The notes below the pieces were generated by a model that saw only the letters and a list, made by a program, of their open reading frames with translations, made no database searches and was not told the origin of the DNA. This document shows, one piece after another, positions 10,475-18,475 of a DNA stretch of 64,000 nt. The position numbers and the translations under genes were made by a program. The DNA comes from Pseudorhodoferax soli (lineage in GTDB: Bacteria > Pseudomonadota > Gammaproteobacteria > Burkholderiales > Burkholderiaceae_C). The stretch spans positions 533,320 to 597,319 of the forward strand of contig NZ_QPJK01000004.1 in the NCBI RefSeq assembly GCF_003337555.1, written 5' to 3'. Each line of letters begins with the position of its first letter. Within the stretch, counting starts at the first letter, position 1.

Positions 10475-12253
10475 CTACGGGCGCGCCTGCAGCCAGGCGT
10501 CGAACTCGGCCACGCCGAGCGGGCGGGCGAAGTGGTAGCCCTGGCCCTTGTCGCACTGCATGGCGGCCAGCATGCCCGCCTGTGCCTCGGTCTCGATGCC
10601 CTCGGCCACCGTGCGCAAGGCCAGGCTCTGCGCCACGCGCACGGTGGACTCGACCAGCACCCGGTGGTGCCGGCTGGTTTCCAGCTGGCTGACGAAGGAA
10701 CGGTCGATCTTCAGCACGTCGACGGGCAGCTGGTGCAGGCTGGCCAGCGACGAATAGCCGGTGCCGAAATCGTCCAGCGCCAGCGTGAGCCCCAGCCGCT
10801 TGAGGTCGCGCAGGCGCGTCTGCACCGCGGCATCCTGCGCCGCCATGCTCTCCGTCACCTCCAGCTGCAGCTGGCCGGGCCGCATGCCGGTGGCTTCGAT
10901 GATGGCGGCCACATCGTCGACGAGCGAGGGGTGCGGCAGCTGTCCGCGCGACAGGTTCACCGCCATCAGCGCCGGTGCGCGCGTGCCGTGCTGGCGCTGC
11001 CAGCGCATGAACTGCCGGCAGGCCTCGCGCAGCACGAAGGCCCCCACCTCGACGATGAGGCCGGTCTCCTCCGCGATGCCGATGAAGTCGACCGGGGACA
11101 CCAGGCCGCGCACCGGGTGCCGCCAGCGCACCAGCGCCTCGACGGCTTCGACACGGCCGTTGCGCAACGACACCACGGGCTGGTAGACCACGAACAGCTC
11201 GTCGGCATGCACGGCACGCCGCAGCTCGTTCTCGGTGGCGCTGCGCTGGCGTGCCTGCTCGCGCAGCGCGTGCGCGAACTCCATCGCACGGTTGCCGCCT
11301 GCGCGCTTGGCCGCCACCATGGCCAGCCGTGCGTGGTACAGCAGGTCGCCCACGGTCTGCGCCTGTTCTGCCGCGTAGGCGATGCCGATGCTGGCCTGGC
11401 AACGCAGCGCCTGGCCGTCCAGCGTGTACGGTTGTCCGAGCGCCAGCAGCGCCCTGGCCGCCAATGCGCGGGCCGCCTGCGCGCCGGCGCCCGGCTCGGG
11501 CTCGAAGGCCACGGCGAACTCGTCGCCGTCGATGCGCGCGACCAGTGCCCGCTGCGTCATCGCCATCTCCAGCGGCGCCGGCACGGTCTCCTGCGGTTCG
11601 GCCGGTGCCGCATCCACCAGGGCCTGCAGCCGCCCTGCCAGCTGGGCCAGCACCGCATCGCCCGCGGTCTGGCCGACCGTGTCGTTGACATGCTGGAAGC
11701 GGTCGCTGTTGATGAACAGCAGGGCCAGCGGCCGCGCCTGTCCGGCGCCCTGCTCCAGGCGGGCCGCCAGATAGGCGTGCAGCGCCTGCCGGTTGGCCAG
11801 GCCGGTCAGCCGGTCGGTCTGGGCCGCGGCATCGACGCGCCGCCGCTGGCGCCGTTCGTCCTGCGTGGCGTCGTGCACCACGGCGGTCAGCCGCGTGCCG
11901 TCGGTGCTGAACAGGCTGAGCGCCAGGATGCGCTGGCGCGCCGGGTGCGTTGCAGCCGTGGGGCCGCCGCCCTCGAAACGCAGGCCTTCGCACAGCACGC
12001 CGCGCGGGCCGACCGGGCCGGCGGCCAGTCGGCGCACCTGCGGCACCACCTCCTGCAGGACATCGAACAGGTTGCTCAGCACCGCGTGGCGGGCCAGCGG
12101 CATGAGCAGCTGTGCGGCCATGGGATTCATCATGCGGATGCGGCCATCGGCATCGGCATCGATGAGGCCCACCGGCGTCTGGTAGAGGAACTGGATCAGC
12201 GACTGGAACGCGTCGCTGTCTTCCGGCACCTCGGGCGCTGTGGAGCCCGGCAC
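10475..12253 (-). CDS. PAS-GGDEF-EAL protein; EAL probably active, GGDEF degenerate
   Basis: 592 residues from GTG 12253, which shares one base with the stop of the upstream PAS gene (TAGTG), so translation is coupled. The N-terminus (FQSLIQFLYQTPVGLIDADA, then MMNPMAAQLL) is a PAS domain. The GGDEF domain reads IDGDEF at the signature, and its metal/base-binding region is INSDRFQHVND instead of DxDxFKxxND, so cyclase activity is doubtful. The EAL domain keeps EAL in VEALVRW, NLSRGQL, DDFGTGYSSL, KIDRSFV and VAEGIE, as expected of an active c-di-GMP phosphodiesterase. It has no membrane segment. It probably takes its input from the preceding PYP-like protein. Confidence 0.9.
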   Translation of the reverse strand: MPGSTAPEVPEDSDAFQSLIQFLYQTPVGLIDADADGRIRMMNPMAAQLLMPLARHAVLSNLFDVLQEVVPQVRRLAAGPVGPRGVLCEGLRFEGGGPTAATHPARQRILALSLFSTDGTRLTAVVHDATQDERRQRRRVDAAAQTDRLTGLANRQALHAYLAARLEQGAGQARPLALLFINSDRFQHVNDTVGQTAGDAVLAQLAGRLQALVDAAPAEPQETVPAPLEMAMTQRALVARIDGDEFAVAFEPEPGAGAQAARALAARALLALGQPYTLDGQALRCQASIGIAYAAEQAQTVGDLLYHARLAMVAAKRAGGNRAMEFAHALREQARQRSATENELRRAVHADELFVVYQPVVSLRNGRVEAVEALVRWRHPVRGLVSPVDFIGIAEETGLIVEVGAFVLREACRQFMRWQRQHGTRAPALMAVNLSRGQLPHPSLVDDVAAIIEATGMRPGQLQLEVTESMAAQDAAVQTRLRDLKRLGLTLALDDFGTGYSSLASLHQLPVDVLKIDRSFVSQLETSRHHRVLVESTVRVAQSLALRTVAEGIETEAQAGMLAAMQCDKGQGYHFARPLGVAEFDAWLQARP

Positions 12254-12651
12254 TAGCGCTGCACCAGCACGTAGCGCCAGCGCAGCGCCGGATCGGCCAG
12301 CAGCCGCAGCTTGACGGGTGTCGGGCGCATGCGCAGGGTCAGCACATAGTCGATCGTGTCGTCCAGCGGGCGGCCCTGCTCCGCGGCGTCTTCGAACCGC
12401 TGCGCCACGAGAAAGTTGTTCATGCAGGGGGCGACCGACTCGAACAGGTGCTGTCCGACCACCCGCTCGGGCCGCAGCCCGGCGGATGCGGATTCCAGCT
12501 GGTTGTAGGTCTGCACGATGCAGTTGGCGTCGAAGCCGATCACGCCGAACGCCAGCCGGTCGATGTCGGTGCTTTCCAGTACCGCGGCGAGGTCCGGCGC
12601 GTCCATGGTGCAGGCGTGCCGCACAGCGGGGTGCTCTGTCGACACGCTCAT
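12253..12651 (-). CDS. Photoactive-yellow-protein-like PAS protein
   Basis: 132 residues. From LAFG to VAPC it aligns without gaps to Halorhodospira PYP: LAFG and VAPC are identical, and the residues equivalent to Tyr42 (TYN), Glu46 (QLES) and chromophore-linked Cys69 (VAPC) are all present. Thr50 is replaced by Ala and Arg52 by Leu. The end (DYVLTLRMRPTPVKLRLL) matches the last PYP strands. PYP binds p-coumarate at Cys69 and senses blue light; whether this one does is unknown, and no tyrosine ammonia-lyase gene is in the window. Its stop overlaps the start of the GGDEF-EAL gene. The start is uncertain: ATG 12651 or ATG 12606. Confidence 0.78.
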   Translation of the reverse strand: MSVSTEHPAVRHACTMDAPDLAAVLESTDIDRLAFGVIGFDANCIVQTYNQLESASAGLRPERVVGQHLFESVAPCMNNFLVAQRFEDAAEQGRPLDDTIDYVLTLRMRPTPVKLRLLADPALRWRYVLVQR

Positions 12652-12777
12652 CTGGCGCTGCGTGCGGGATGCCTCCGCGCCGCTCCAACGGGTTTCTCCA
12701 GGACCCAGGACGCAAGGCTCCCGGGCATTCGCACTTTCAGCATGCTGTAGCTCCCTCAAAGGCCCCAAGCCTACCGC

Positions 12778-12793
12778 CGGACACGGGTGTCCG
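12778..12793. promoter_or_regulatory. Inverted repeat upstream of the PYP-like operon
   Basis: CGGACAC-GG-GTGTCCG has perfect seven-base arms. It lies about 130 bases upstream of the PYP-like start and before the end of the LysR gene, in the only intergenic space that can hold the operon's promoter. It is a candidate operator; the protein that binds it is unknown. Confidence 0.4.
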
Positions 12794-12867
12794 TGCCAGT
12801 GGCGCGGAATTCGTGGTGTAGGACGCGGGCATCTCGGACCGTGGCAGCAGCTCCAGGGTGGCGCCGC

Positions 12868-13797
12868 TCAGCCGACCGCCGGCGCGGGCGGCGGCAGGCC
12901 CTGCGCGAAGAAGCGCGCCATCACGAGGTTGCGCTGCGCGATCGTCAGGATGCGCGCCGCCGTCTCGATGCGGTGGTGCGCCAGGTACGAGAAGTAGTAG
13001 GGCACGGCCGGCAGCGCGGGCCGCGCGTCCAGCACGCGCAGTGCGCCCGACTCCACATGGGCACGCGCGATGGAGACCGGCAGCACCGCGATGGCGTGGC
13101 CCGACAGCACCAGCGCGAGCATCAGCGACAGCGAGTTGCAGCGGCTGTACTCCTCGAACTCGCAGCCGCCCCCGCGCAGCCACTTGGTGACCGAGGTGTT
13201 GAGCGTGGAGGGCGGCGGGTTCGAGACGATGCGGCAGGCCAGCGCCTGCTCGGGCAGGAACGGCCCGGGCGGCAGCACGAGGTCGGGCGCGGCCAGCCAC
13301 TGGTGCTCGGTCCAGCCGATGAAGCTGCTGGCCACCTTGGGCTGCTCGCTCTGGCCGGTGTGCAGCGCCACGTCCAGCTCGCCGTTGTCGATGCGGCGCA
13401 GCAGCTCGGCGCCGCCGCCCACCGTGAGGTCCACGCGCAGGCCGGGAAAGCTGTCCTTGAGCTCCTTCAGGATCTGCGGCATGCCGACGATGGCGCAGGA
13501 CTCGTCCACGCCGATGCGGATCAGCCCGCTGATGCTGTTGCCCTGGTCGAGCCGGGCCATCTCCTGCGCCGAGGCCAGCACGCGCTCGGCATAGACCAGC
13601 GCGTTGCGCCCCTGGGGCGTGACCTGCAGGCGCTGGTTGTGCCGCTGGAACAGCTGCAGCGACATCTCCTCCTCCAGGTCCTTGATGCGGTTGGAGACGG
13701 CCGGCTGCGTGAGGTTGAGCTGCTTGGCCGCGGCATGCACTGTGCCGAGCCGCGCGGTCCAGACAAAGGCTTCGAGTTGGTGCAGGGTGAATCGCAT
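12868..13797 (-). CDS. LysR-family regulator, divergent from RraA-like/Bug genes
   Basis: 309 residues from ATG 13797 (MRFTLHQLEAFVWTARLGTV). It has the LysR helix-turn-helix (AAKQLNLTQPAVSNRIKDLE) and a two-lobed effector domain. The N-terminus resembles regulators of the CysB/CbbR type in length and pattern. It faces the RraA-like gene across 98 bases, the usual LysR arrangement, so it probably controls the RraA-like and Bug genes in response to their substrate. Confidence 0.9.
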   Translation of the reverse strand: MRFTLHQLEAFVWTARLGTVHAAAKQLNLTQPAVSNRIKDLEEEMSLQLFQRHNQRLQVTPQGRNALVYAERVLASAQEMARLDQGNSISGLIRIGVDESCAIVGMPQILKELKDSFPGLRVDLTVGGGAELLRRIDNGELDVALHTGQSEQPKVASSFIGWTEHQWLAAPDLVLPPGPFLPEQALACRIVSNPPPSTLNTSVTKWLRGGGCEFEEYSRCNSLSLMLALVLSGHAIAVLPVSIARAHVESGALRVLDARPALPAVPYYFSYLAHHRIETAARILTIAQRNLVMARFFAQGLPPPAPAVG

Positions 13798-13817
13798 TGA
13801 TACAGGCCGCTTATCAA
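13797..13817. promoter_or_regulatory. LysR-type binding site (TTGATA-N9-TATCAA)
   Basis: A perfect six-base inverted repeat with a nine-base spacer contains the T-N11-A LysR signature. It starts at the first base of the LysR start codon, in the divergent gap. The position suggests autoregulation plus activation of the rightward operon. Confidence 0.5.
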
Positions 13818-13895
13818 GCTTGCGCACAAATCATCAATATCTCCGGCGGGGGGTTGTGCCTAGCATGACCGCATTGTCATCACTGCGAAACAACG

Positions 13896-14561
13896 ATGAG
13901 CTGCATCACCCTCGGGCCCCTGCCGCAAGCGATCGCGCCGCCCCTGCTCTCCCGGCTGCTGCAGGCCGAGCCGGCCACGATCGGCCACTTCCGCGACGAC
14001 GGCTTCATGGACCCCGGCGTGCGGGCGATCGCCGGTGCGGCACGCCGCGCCGGCACCGCCGTGACGGTGCGCTGCGACGGCCTGGACGGCTCCATCCTGC
14101 ACCATGCGCTGGGCCAGCTGCGGCCGGGCGATGTCCTCGTGGTGGACCGTGGCGGCGACGCGGCCATCGCCTGCATCGGCGGCGCCAGCGCACTGGCGGC
14201 CGCCCTGCGCGGCGCCGCCGGCATCGTCGTCGACGGCCTCGTGACCGACCTGCAGGAGCTGCGCGAGGCCGGCATCGCGGTCTGGGCGCGCGGCCTGGCC
14301 GCGCGCACCACGCGCGCCATCGGCCGCAGCGGCAGCTTCTGCGCGCCGGTGCAATGCGGTGGCGTCACGGTGCACGCCGGAGACGCCATCCTGGCCGACG
14401 AGAACGGCGTGCTGGTGCTGCCGCCGGCCGACATCGAGGAGGCCACCCACCGCGCCCTGGAACTGCAACGCCGGGAGATCGACACGCTGGCCCGGCTGCG
14501 CCGGGGCGAGCCCTATCCGCAGATCCTCGGCACCGTGCTGCACCACGGCCAGGGGGCGTGA
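13896..14561 (+). CDS. RraA-family protein (HMG-aldolase-like), catalytic Arg not conserved
   Basis: 221 residues with the RraA/HMG-CHA aldolase fold: LRPGDVLVVDRGGDAA, then the GIVVDGLVTDLQEL helix, and CGGVTVHAGDAILADENGVLV near the end. In true 4-hydroxy-4-methyl-2-oxoglutarate aldolases the segment reads DGxxRD, with the Arg-Asp pair binding pyruvate and metal. Here Arg is Thr (TD), so aldolase activity may be lost or altered. It is followed 76 bases later by a Bug receptor, which suggests a role in using the imported carboxylate. Confidence 0.82.
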   Translation: MSCITLGPLPQAIAPPLLSRLLQAEPATIGHFRDDGFMDPGVRAIAGAARRAGTAVTVRCDGLDGSILHHALGQLRPGDVLVVDRGGDAAIACIGGASALAAALRGAAGIVVDGLVTDLQELREAGIAVWARGLAARTTRAIGRSGSFCAPVQCGGVTVHAGDAILADENGVLVLPPADIEEATHRALELQRREIDTLARLRRGEPYPQILGTVLHHGQGA

Positions 14562-14637
14562 TCATGCGCCTCGCCGGCCCCGCCACCGCCGCGCTGTTCT
14601 GCGCCCCGACCACCCCCCTGCCCTTGTGAGGTTCGCC

Positions 14638-15612
14638 ATGCCTTCCCGACTGCCTTCTCCCAGACGCCTGCTGCTCACCCTGCTGGCCGCCATCGCGCCG
14701 CTGGCCATGGCGCAGGACTACCCGAGCAAGCCGGTCAAGCTCATCGTGCCGTTCCCGCCCGGCGGCAGCGTCGACCTGGTCGCGCGGCTGCTCGGCAAGA
14801 GCCTGCAGGAGCAGCTCAGGCAGCCCTTCATCGTGGACAACAAACCGGGGGCCTCGGGCAACATCGGCGCCGAGTTCGTGGCCAAGTCGCCGGCCGACGG
14901 CTACACGCTGCTGGTCGGCAGCGCCGGCGTGTTCGCGGCCAACCAGCACCTGTACGCCAAGCCGCCATTCGACCCCGAGAAGGCCTTCGCGCCCATCATG
15001 CGCATCGTCGACCAGCCCAATGTTCTGGTCGTGCCCCCGGACTCGCCGGCCAGGAGCGTGCAGGACCTCATCGCGCTGGCCAAGGCGCAGCCCGGCAAGG
15101 TCAGCTTCGGCACCGCCAGCGTGGGCTCGGCCCAGCATTTCTCGACCGAGATCTTCATGCAGCAGGCCGGCATCCAGATGCTGCACGTGCCCTACAAGGG
15201 CGGTGCGCCGGCCCTGTCCGACCTGATGGGCGGGCAGATCGACATGGTCTTCGACACCTCGCCCACGGCCGTGCCCTTCGTCAAGAGCGGCAAGCTGCGC
15301 GCGCTGGCGGTGACGAGCGCGCAGCGCTCGCCGCTGCTGCCCGACGTGCCGACCATGCGCGAGGCCGGATTGCCGAACTTCGAGGTGGTGACCTGGACCG
15401 GCATCGCCGCGCCGGCCGGCACGCCGCCCGCCGTGGTCGGTGCGCTCAACGCGGCCATCAAGAAGGCACTGGGCGGGGAACTCGGCCGCCAGCTGGCCGA
15501 GACCTCGCTGATCCCGGTGGGCGACACACCGCAGGCGTTCAAGGCCTTCATCCACCAGGACGCGCAGAACTACGCACGCCTCGTGAAGTCGGCCAACATC
15601 ACGCCGCAGTGA
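14638..15612 (+). CDS. Bug-family periplasmic receptor (tripartite tricarboxylate type) 1
   Basis: 324 residues. A signal peptide ends at about residue 25 (LAMAQ). The mature protein has the Bug hallmarks YPSKPVKLIVPFPPGGSVD, FIVDNKPGASGNIGAEFVAK, SPADGYTLL and HVPYKGGAPALSDLMGGQID. Bug proteins capture carboxylates in the periplasm for TctAB or act as sensors. A GAGG ribosome site precedes ATG 14638. It is downstream of the RraA-like gene under the divergent LysR. Its stop directly abuts a decayed nucleotidase fragment on the other strand. Confidence 0.93.
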   Translation: MPSRLPSPRRLLLTLLAAIAPLAMAQDYPSKPVKLIVPFPPGGSVDLVARLLGKSLQEQLRQPFIVDNKPGASGNIGAEFVAKSPADGYTLLVGSAGVFAANQHLYAKPPFDPEKAFAPIMRIVDQPNVLVVPPDSPARSVQDLIALAKAQPGKVSFGTASVGSAQHFSTEIFMQQAGIQMLHVPYKGGAPALSDLMGGQIDMVFDTSPTAVPFVKSGKLRALAVTSAQRSPLLPDVPTMREAGLPNFEVVTWTGIAAPAGTPPAVVGALNAAIKKALGGELGRQLAETSLIPVGDTPQAFKAFIHQDAQNYARLVKSANITPQ

Positions 15613-15778
15613 TCACCGCGCCAGGTCGAGCGCGTACCGGGCCGGGCCTTGCCCGAGCCGTCGCCGGCCAGCAGCGCGTGTTGGCCAGGCCCGCGGCGCG
15701 CGCCGCGGCGGGGGCTGCGGCTGGGTGCGGATGGAGGCGATCGGCACGTCGCGGTTGGTGTCGGGCGCGGCCAGCAGC
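15613..15778 (-). pseudogene. Decayed 3' fragment of a CpdB-like nucleotidase
   Basis: On the minus strand this gap encodes, in shifting frames, PDTNRDVPIASIRTQPQ, then a segment like AGLANxLLAxDGSGKG, then RYALDLAR and a stop. These match in order PDANRDVLINHIRANPQ, AAGLANISLLAADDGSGKG and KYAVDLSR at the very C-terminus of the intact gene at 19526-21598. About 70 bases in the middle are missing and there are small frame changes. The rest of the gene is absent; the GntR gene begins where similarity ends. It is a relic of a duplication or an insertion event. Confidence 0.75.
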
Positions 15779-16492
15779 CTAGGCGCCGAAGCGCAGCTGG
15801 TTGGCGGCCAGGTAGGCGTCGCGCGAAGGAGGCAGGTGGGCAGCACAGAGGCGCACGAGCGTCGTGCGGTCGGCGCGCTGCAGCGCCTCGATCATCTGCC
15901 AGTGCTCGGCACGCGCCCGTTCGCGGTATTCGGGCGAGACCAGCGAGGCGAAGCGGATCGGGTGCGTCTGGCGCGCGTATTCGGTGATGGCCTGCTGCAG
16001 CACCGCGTTGCCGGTCAGCGCGAACAGCGCGCGGTGGAACAGCAGGTTGGCACGGAACACGCGGCGCGGATCCTGCGAGTCGACTGCAGCGTCGTGCTGC
16101 TGCTGCACCGCCACCAGCGCCTGCAGCTGCTCGGCCGGCACCGGCAGCGGGATCTGCCGCGCGGCCTCGGTCTCCAGCAGCTCGCGCAGCGCGTACAGCT
16201 GGGCCACCTCCTGGGCGGAGAAGTGCCGCACCAGCGCACCGATGTTCTTGCGCCGCTCCAACAGGCCCATGCGGTCCAGCGTGGCCAGGGCCTCGCGCAC
16301 CACATGGCGCTTGGCGCCGAAGCGCTCGATCAGCTCGTCCTCGACCAGCCGCTCGCGCGGATGCAGGCGGCCGAAGACGATGTCTTCCTCCAGCGTGGCG
16401 ACGATGGCGGCCAGGTCGTTTGCAGGCGGCGGCGCGGCATCGACAGCGGCCGTGTTGGCATCGGAATCGGGCGAAGGGGCCATCGTCGGCAA
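15779..16492 (-). CDS. GntR-family regulator (FadR/FCD subfamily)
   Basis: 237 residues. The N-terminal winged helix reads DIVFGRLHPRERLVEDELIE then REALATLDRMGLLERR. The all-helical FCD effector domain carries metal-binding His candidates in HRALFALTGN and the late HW motif. Members sense sugar acids and other carboxylates. It is transcribed in the same direction as the upstream dehydratase (58 bases away) and probably controls it and the divergent Bug gene. An alternative start is the Met at 16483. Confidence 0.88.
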   Translation of the reverse strand: MPTMAPSPDSDANTAAVDAAPPPANDLAAIVATLEEDIVFGRLHPRERLVEDELIERFGAKRHVVREALATLDRMGLLERRKNIGALVRHFSAQEVAQLYALRELLETEAARQIPLPVPAEQLQALVAVQQQHDAAVDSQDPRRVFRANLLFHRALFALTGNAVLQQAITEYARQTHPIRFASLVSPEYRERARAEHWQMIEALQRADRTTLVRLCAAHLPPSRDAYLAANQLRFGA

Positions 16493-16550
16493 GGCGGGTC
16501 GGAGCGAACGGGCCCGGATTGTGGCGCAAGCCGCCCGGGCCGCCGGGCCG

Positions 16551-18341
16551 TCAGGCGGTGGGCGTCTTGCCGCGCCTTTGCGTGGCGCGCAGGAAGTCGA
16601 AGTCCACGCCCTGGTCGGCCTGGGTCACGGTCTGCAGGAACAGCTTGCGGTAGCCGCGTTCGGCGGTCGGCTCGACGACCGGGTGCGCCGCCGCCCGGCG
16701 CGCCAGTTCCGCGTCGTCGACCAGCAGCTCGATCGCGCGCGCCGCCACGCTCAAGCGGATGCGGTCGCCGCTGCGCACGTGCGCCAGCGGCCCGCCGACC
16801 GCGGCCTCGGGCGTCACGTGCAGCACGATGGTGCCGAACGCGGTGCCGCTCATGCGGCCATCGGAGATGCGCACCATGTCCTTCACGCCGGCCTTGGCCA
16901 GCTTCTTCGGGATCGGCAGGTAGCCGGCCTCGGGCATGCCGGGCGCACCCTTGGGCCCGATGTTCTTGAGCACCAGGATGTCGTCGGCGTGCACGTCCAG
17001 CGCCGGATCGTCGATGCGCAGCGCCAGGTCTTCGGCGTTCTCGAACACCACGGCGCGGCCTTCGTGTTCCATGAGCTTCGGGTCGGCGGCCGACTGCTTG
17101 ATGATGGCGCCGCCCGGCGCCAGGTTGCCCCACAGCACGGCGATGCCGCCCTGCGGGTAGATCGGCTGGTCGAACGGGCGCACCACATGTTGCTTGAAGC
17201 CGGGGCCGGCGGCCTCCAGTTCCTCGCCCAGCGTGCGGCCGGTGACGGTCAGCGCATCCAGGTGCAGCAGCGGCTTGAGTTCGCGCAGCAGCGTGGCCAT
17301 GCCACCGGCATCGTGGAAGTCTTCCATGTAGTGGTCGCCGGAGGGTTTCAAGTCCAGCAGCACCGGGGTCTCGAGGCCCATGCGGTCGAGCGCGTGCAGG
17401 TCCACGTCGAAGCCCATCCGCCCGGCAATCGCCGTCAGGTGCACGATGCCGTTGGTCGAGCCGCCGATGGCCAGCAGCACGCGCATGGCGTTCTCGAAGG
17501 CCTTGGCGGTCAGGATCTGGTCGATGCCCAGGCGCGCACGCGCCATGCGCACGGCCTCGATGCCGGTGCGCTCGGCCACGCGCATGCGGTCGGCCGTGAC
17601 GGCGGGCGGCGAGGCCCCGCCCGGCACCGTCATGCCCAGCGCCTCGGCGATGCAGGCCATGGTGCTGGCCGTGCCCATCACCGAACAGGTGCCCACGCTG
17701 GCGACCAGCTGGTTGTTGACGTCGGCGATCTCTTCGGCGTCGATCTCTTCGGCGCGGAACTTGCCCCAGTAGCGCCGGCAGTCGGTGCAGGCGCCCACGC
17801 GCTCGCTGCGGTGCGAGCCGGTCAGCATCGAGCCGGTGATGAGCTGGATGGCGGGCAACCCGGCCGAAGCCGCGCCCATCAGCTGCGCCGGCACGGTCTT
17901 GTCGCAGCCGCCGATGAGCACGATGGCGTCCATCGGCTGCGCGCGGATCAGCTCCTCGGTGTCCATGGACATCAGGTTGCGCAGGTACATGCTGGTCGGC
18001 GCCGAGAAGCTCTCGTGGATCGACAGCGTCGGGAAGTCCATCGGCAGCCCGCCCTCCATGAGGACGCCGCGCTTGAGCGCCTCCAACAGCTGCGGCATGT
18101 TGCCGTGGCAGGGGTTGTAGCTGCTGCCGGTGTTGGTGATGCCAATGACCGGGCGCTCCAGCGCGGCGTCGGTGTAGCCCGCGCCCTTGATGAAGGCCTT
18201 GCGCAGGAACAGCGAGAAGCCACGGTCGCCGTAGCTGGTCAGGCCCTTGGACATGCCCTGCGCGGCATCGGCCGGGGCGGTGGGGTGGCTGGCGGCCGGC
18301 GCGGCGGCGGCGTCCGGGGAAGTGTGCGGTGGCTTGGACAT
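16551..18341 (-). CDS. IlvD/Edd-family dehydratase (probably sugar-acid dehydratase)
   Basis: 596 residues. Dehydrates a 2,3-dihydroxy acid or aldonate using an Fe-S cluster. The three cluster cysteines are visible in NPCHGN, IGGCDKT and VGTCSVMGTA, with the metal-binding DGRMSGTAFG near the C-terminus. It is placed with a GntR regulator and a Bug receptor rather than with ilv genes. I therefore favour an aldonate dehydratase (arabinonate- or xylonate-like) over dihydroxyacid dehydratase in branched-chain synthesis. The first 30 residues are Ala/Pro rich, so a later start at Met30 is possible. Confidence 0.9.
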   Translation of the reverse strand: MSKPPHTSPDAAAAPAASHPTAPADAAQGMSKGLTSYGDRGFSLFLRKAFIKGAGYTDAALERPVIGITNTGSSYNPCHGNMPQLLEALKRGVLMEGGLPMDFPTLSIHESFSAPTSMYLRNLMSMDTEELIRAQPMDAIVLIGGCDKTVPAQLMGAASAGLPAIQLITGSMLTGSHRSERVGACTDCRRYWGKFRAEEIDAEEIADVNNQLVASVGTCSVMGTASTMACIAEALGMTVPGGASPPAVTADRMRVAERTGIEAVRMARARLGIDQILTAKAFENAMRVLLAIGGSTNGIVHLTAIAGRMGFDVDLHALDRMGLETPVLLDLKPSGDHYMEDFHDAGGMATLLRELKPLLHLDALTVTGRTLGEELEAAGPGFKQHVVRPFDQPIYPQGGIAVLWGNLAPGGAIIKQSAADPKLMEHEGRAVVFENAEDLALRIDDPALDVHADDILVLKNIGPKGAPGMPEAGYLPIPKKLAKAGVKDMVRISDGRMSGTAFGTIVLHVTPEAAVGGPLAHVRSGDRIRLSVAARAIELLVDDAELARRAAAHPVVEPTAERGYRKLFLQTVTQADQGVDFDFLRATQRRGKTPTA

Positions 18342-18407
18342 GGGTCTGGACTCGGCGTGGGGAGGTCGGGGCAGTGTGCGGTGGATGGCCGCGGACGGGT
18401 CTCGGTA

Positions 18408-18441
18408 TTGTCACCTATATTATTAATAATCTTCTCGACAA
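18408..18441. promoter_or_regulatory. 34-bp symmetric operator candidate between dehydratase and Bug genes
   Basis: A 12-base perfect palindrome (ATTATTAATAAT, 18419-18430) is flanked at six bases on each side by the perfect pair TTGTC/GACAA. The whole element is symmetric. It is strikingly AT-rich against the surroundings and sits in the 134-base divergent gap. The neighbouring GntR protein is the obvious candidate to bind it. Confidence 0.55.
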
Positions 18442-18475
18442 AAATCCGGGCGACCCCATTCGAACAGGACGCCCC

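Noticed and set aside
14564-14629. Tiny open frame between the RraA-like and Bug genes
   Set aside because: 21 residues, no ribosome site, no recognisable pattern; the GAGG before ATG 14638 belongs to the Bug gene.
16551-18341. Assignment of the dehydratase as biosynthetic IlvD
   Set aside because: Neighbours are a GntR regulator and a Bug receptor, and the operon lacks other ilv genes, so a catabolic sugar-acid dehydratase is more likely.
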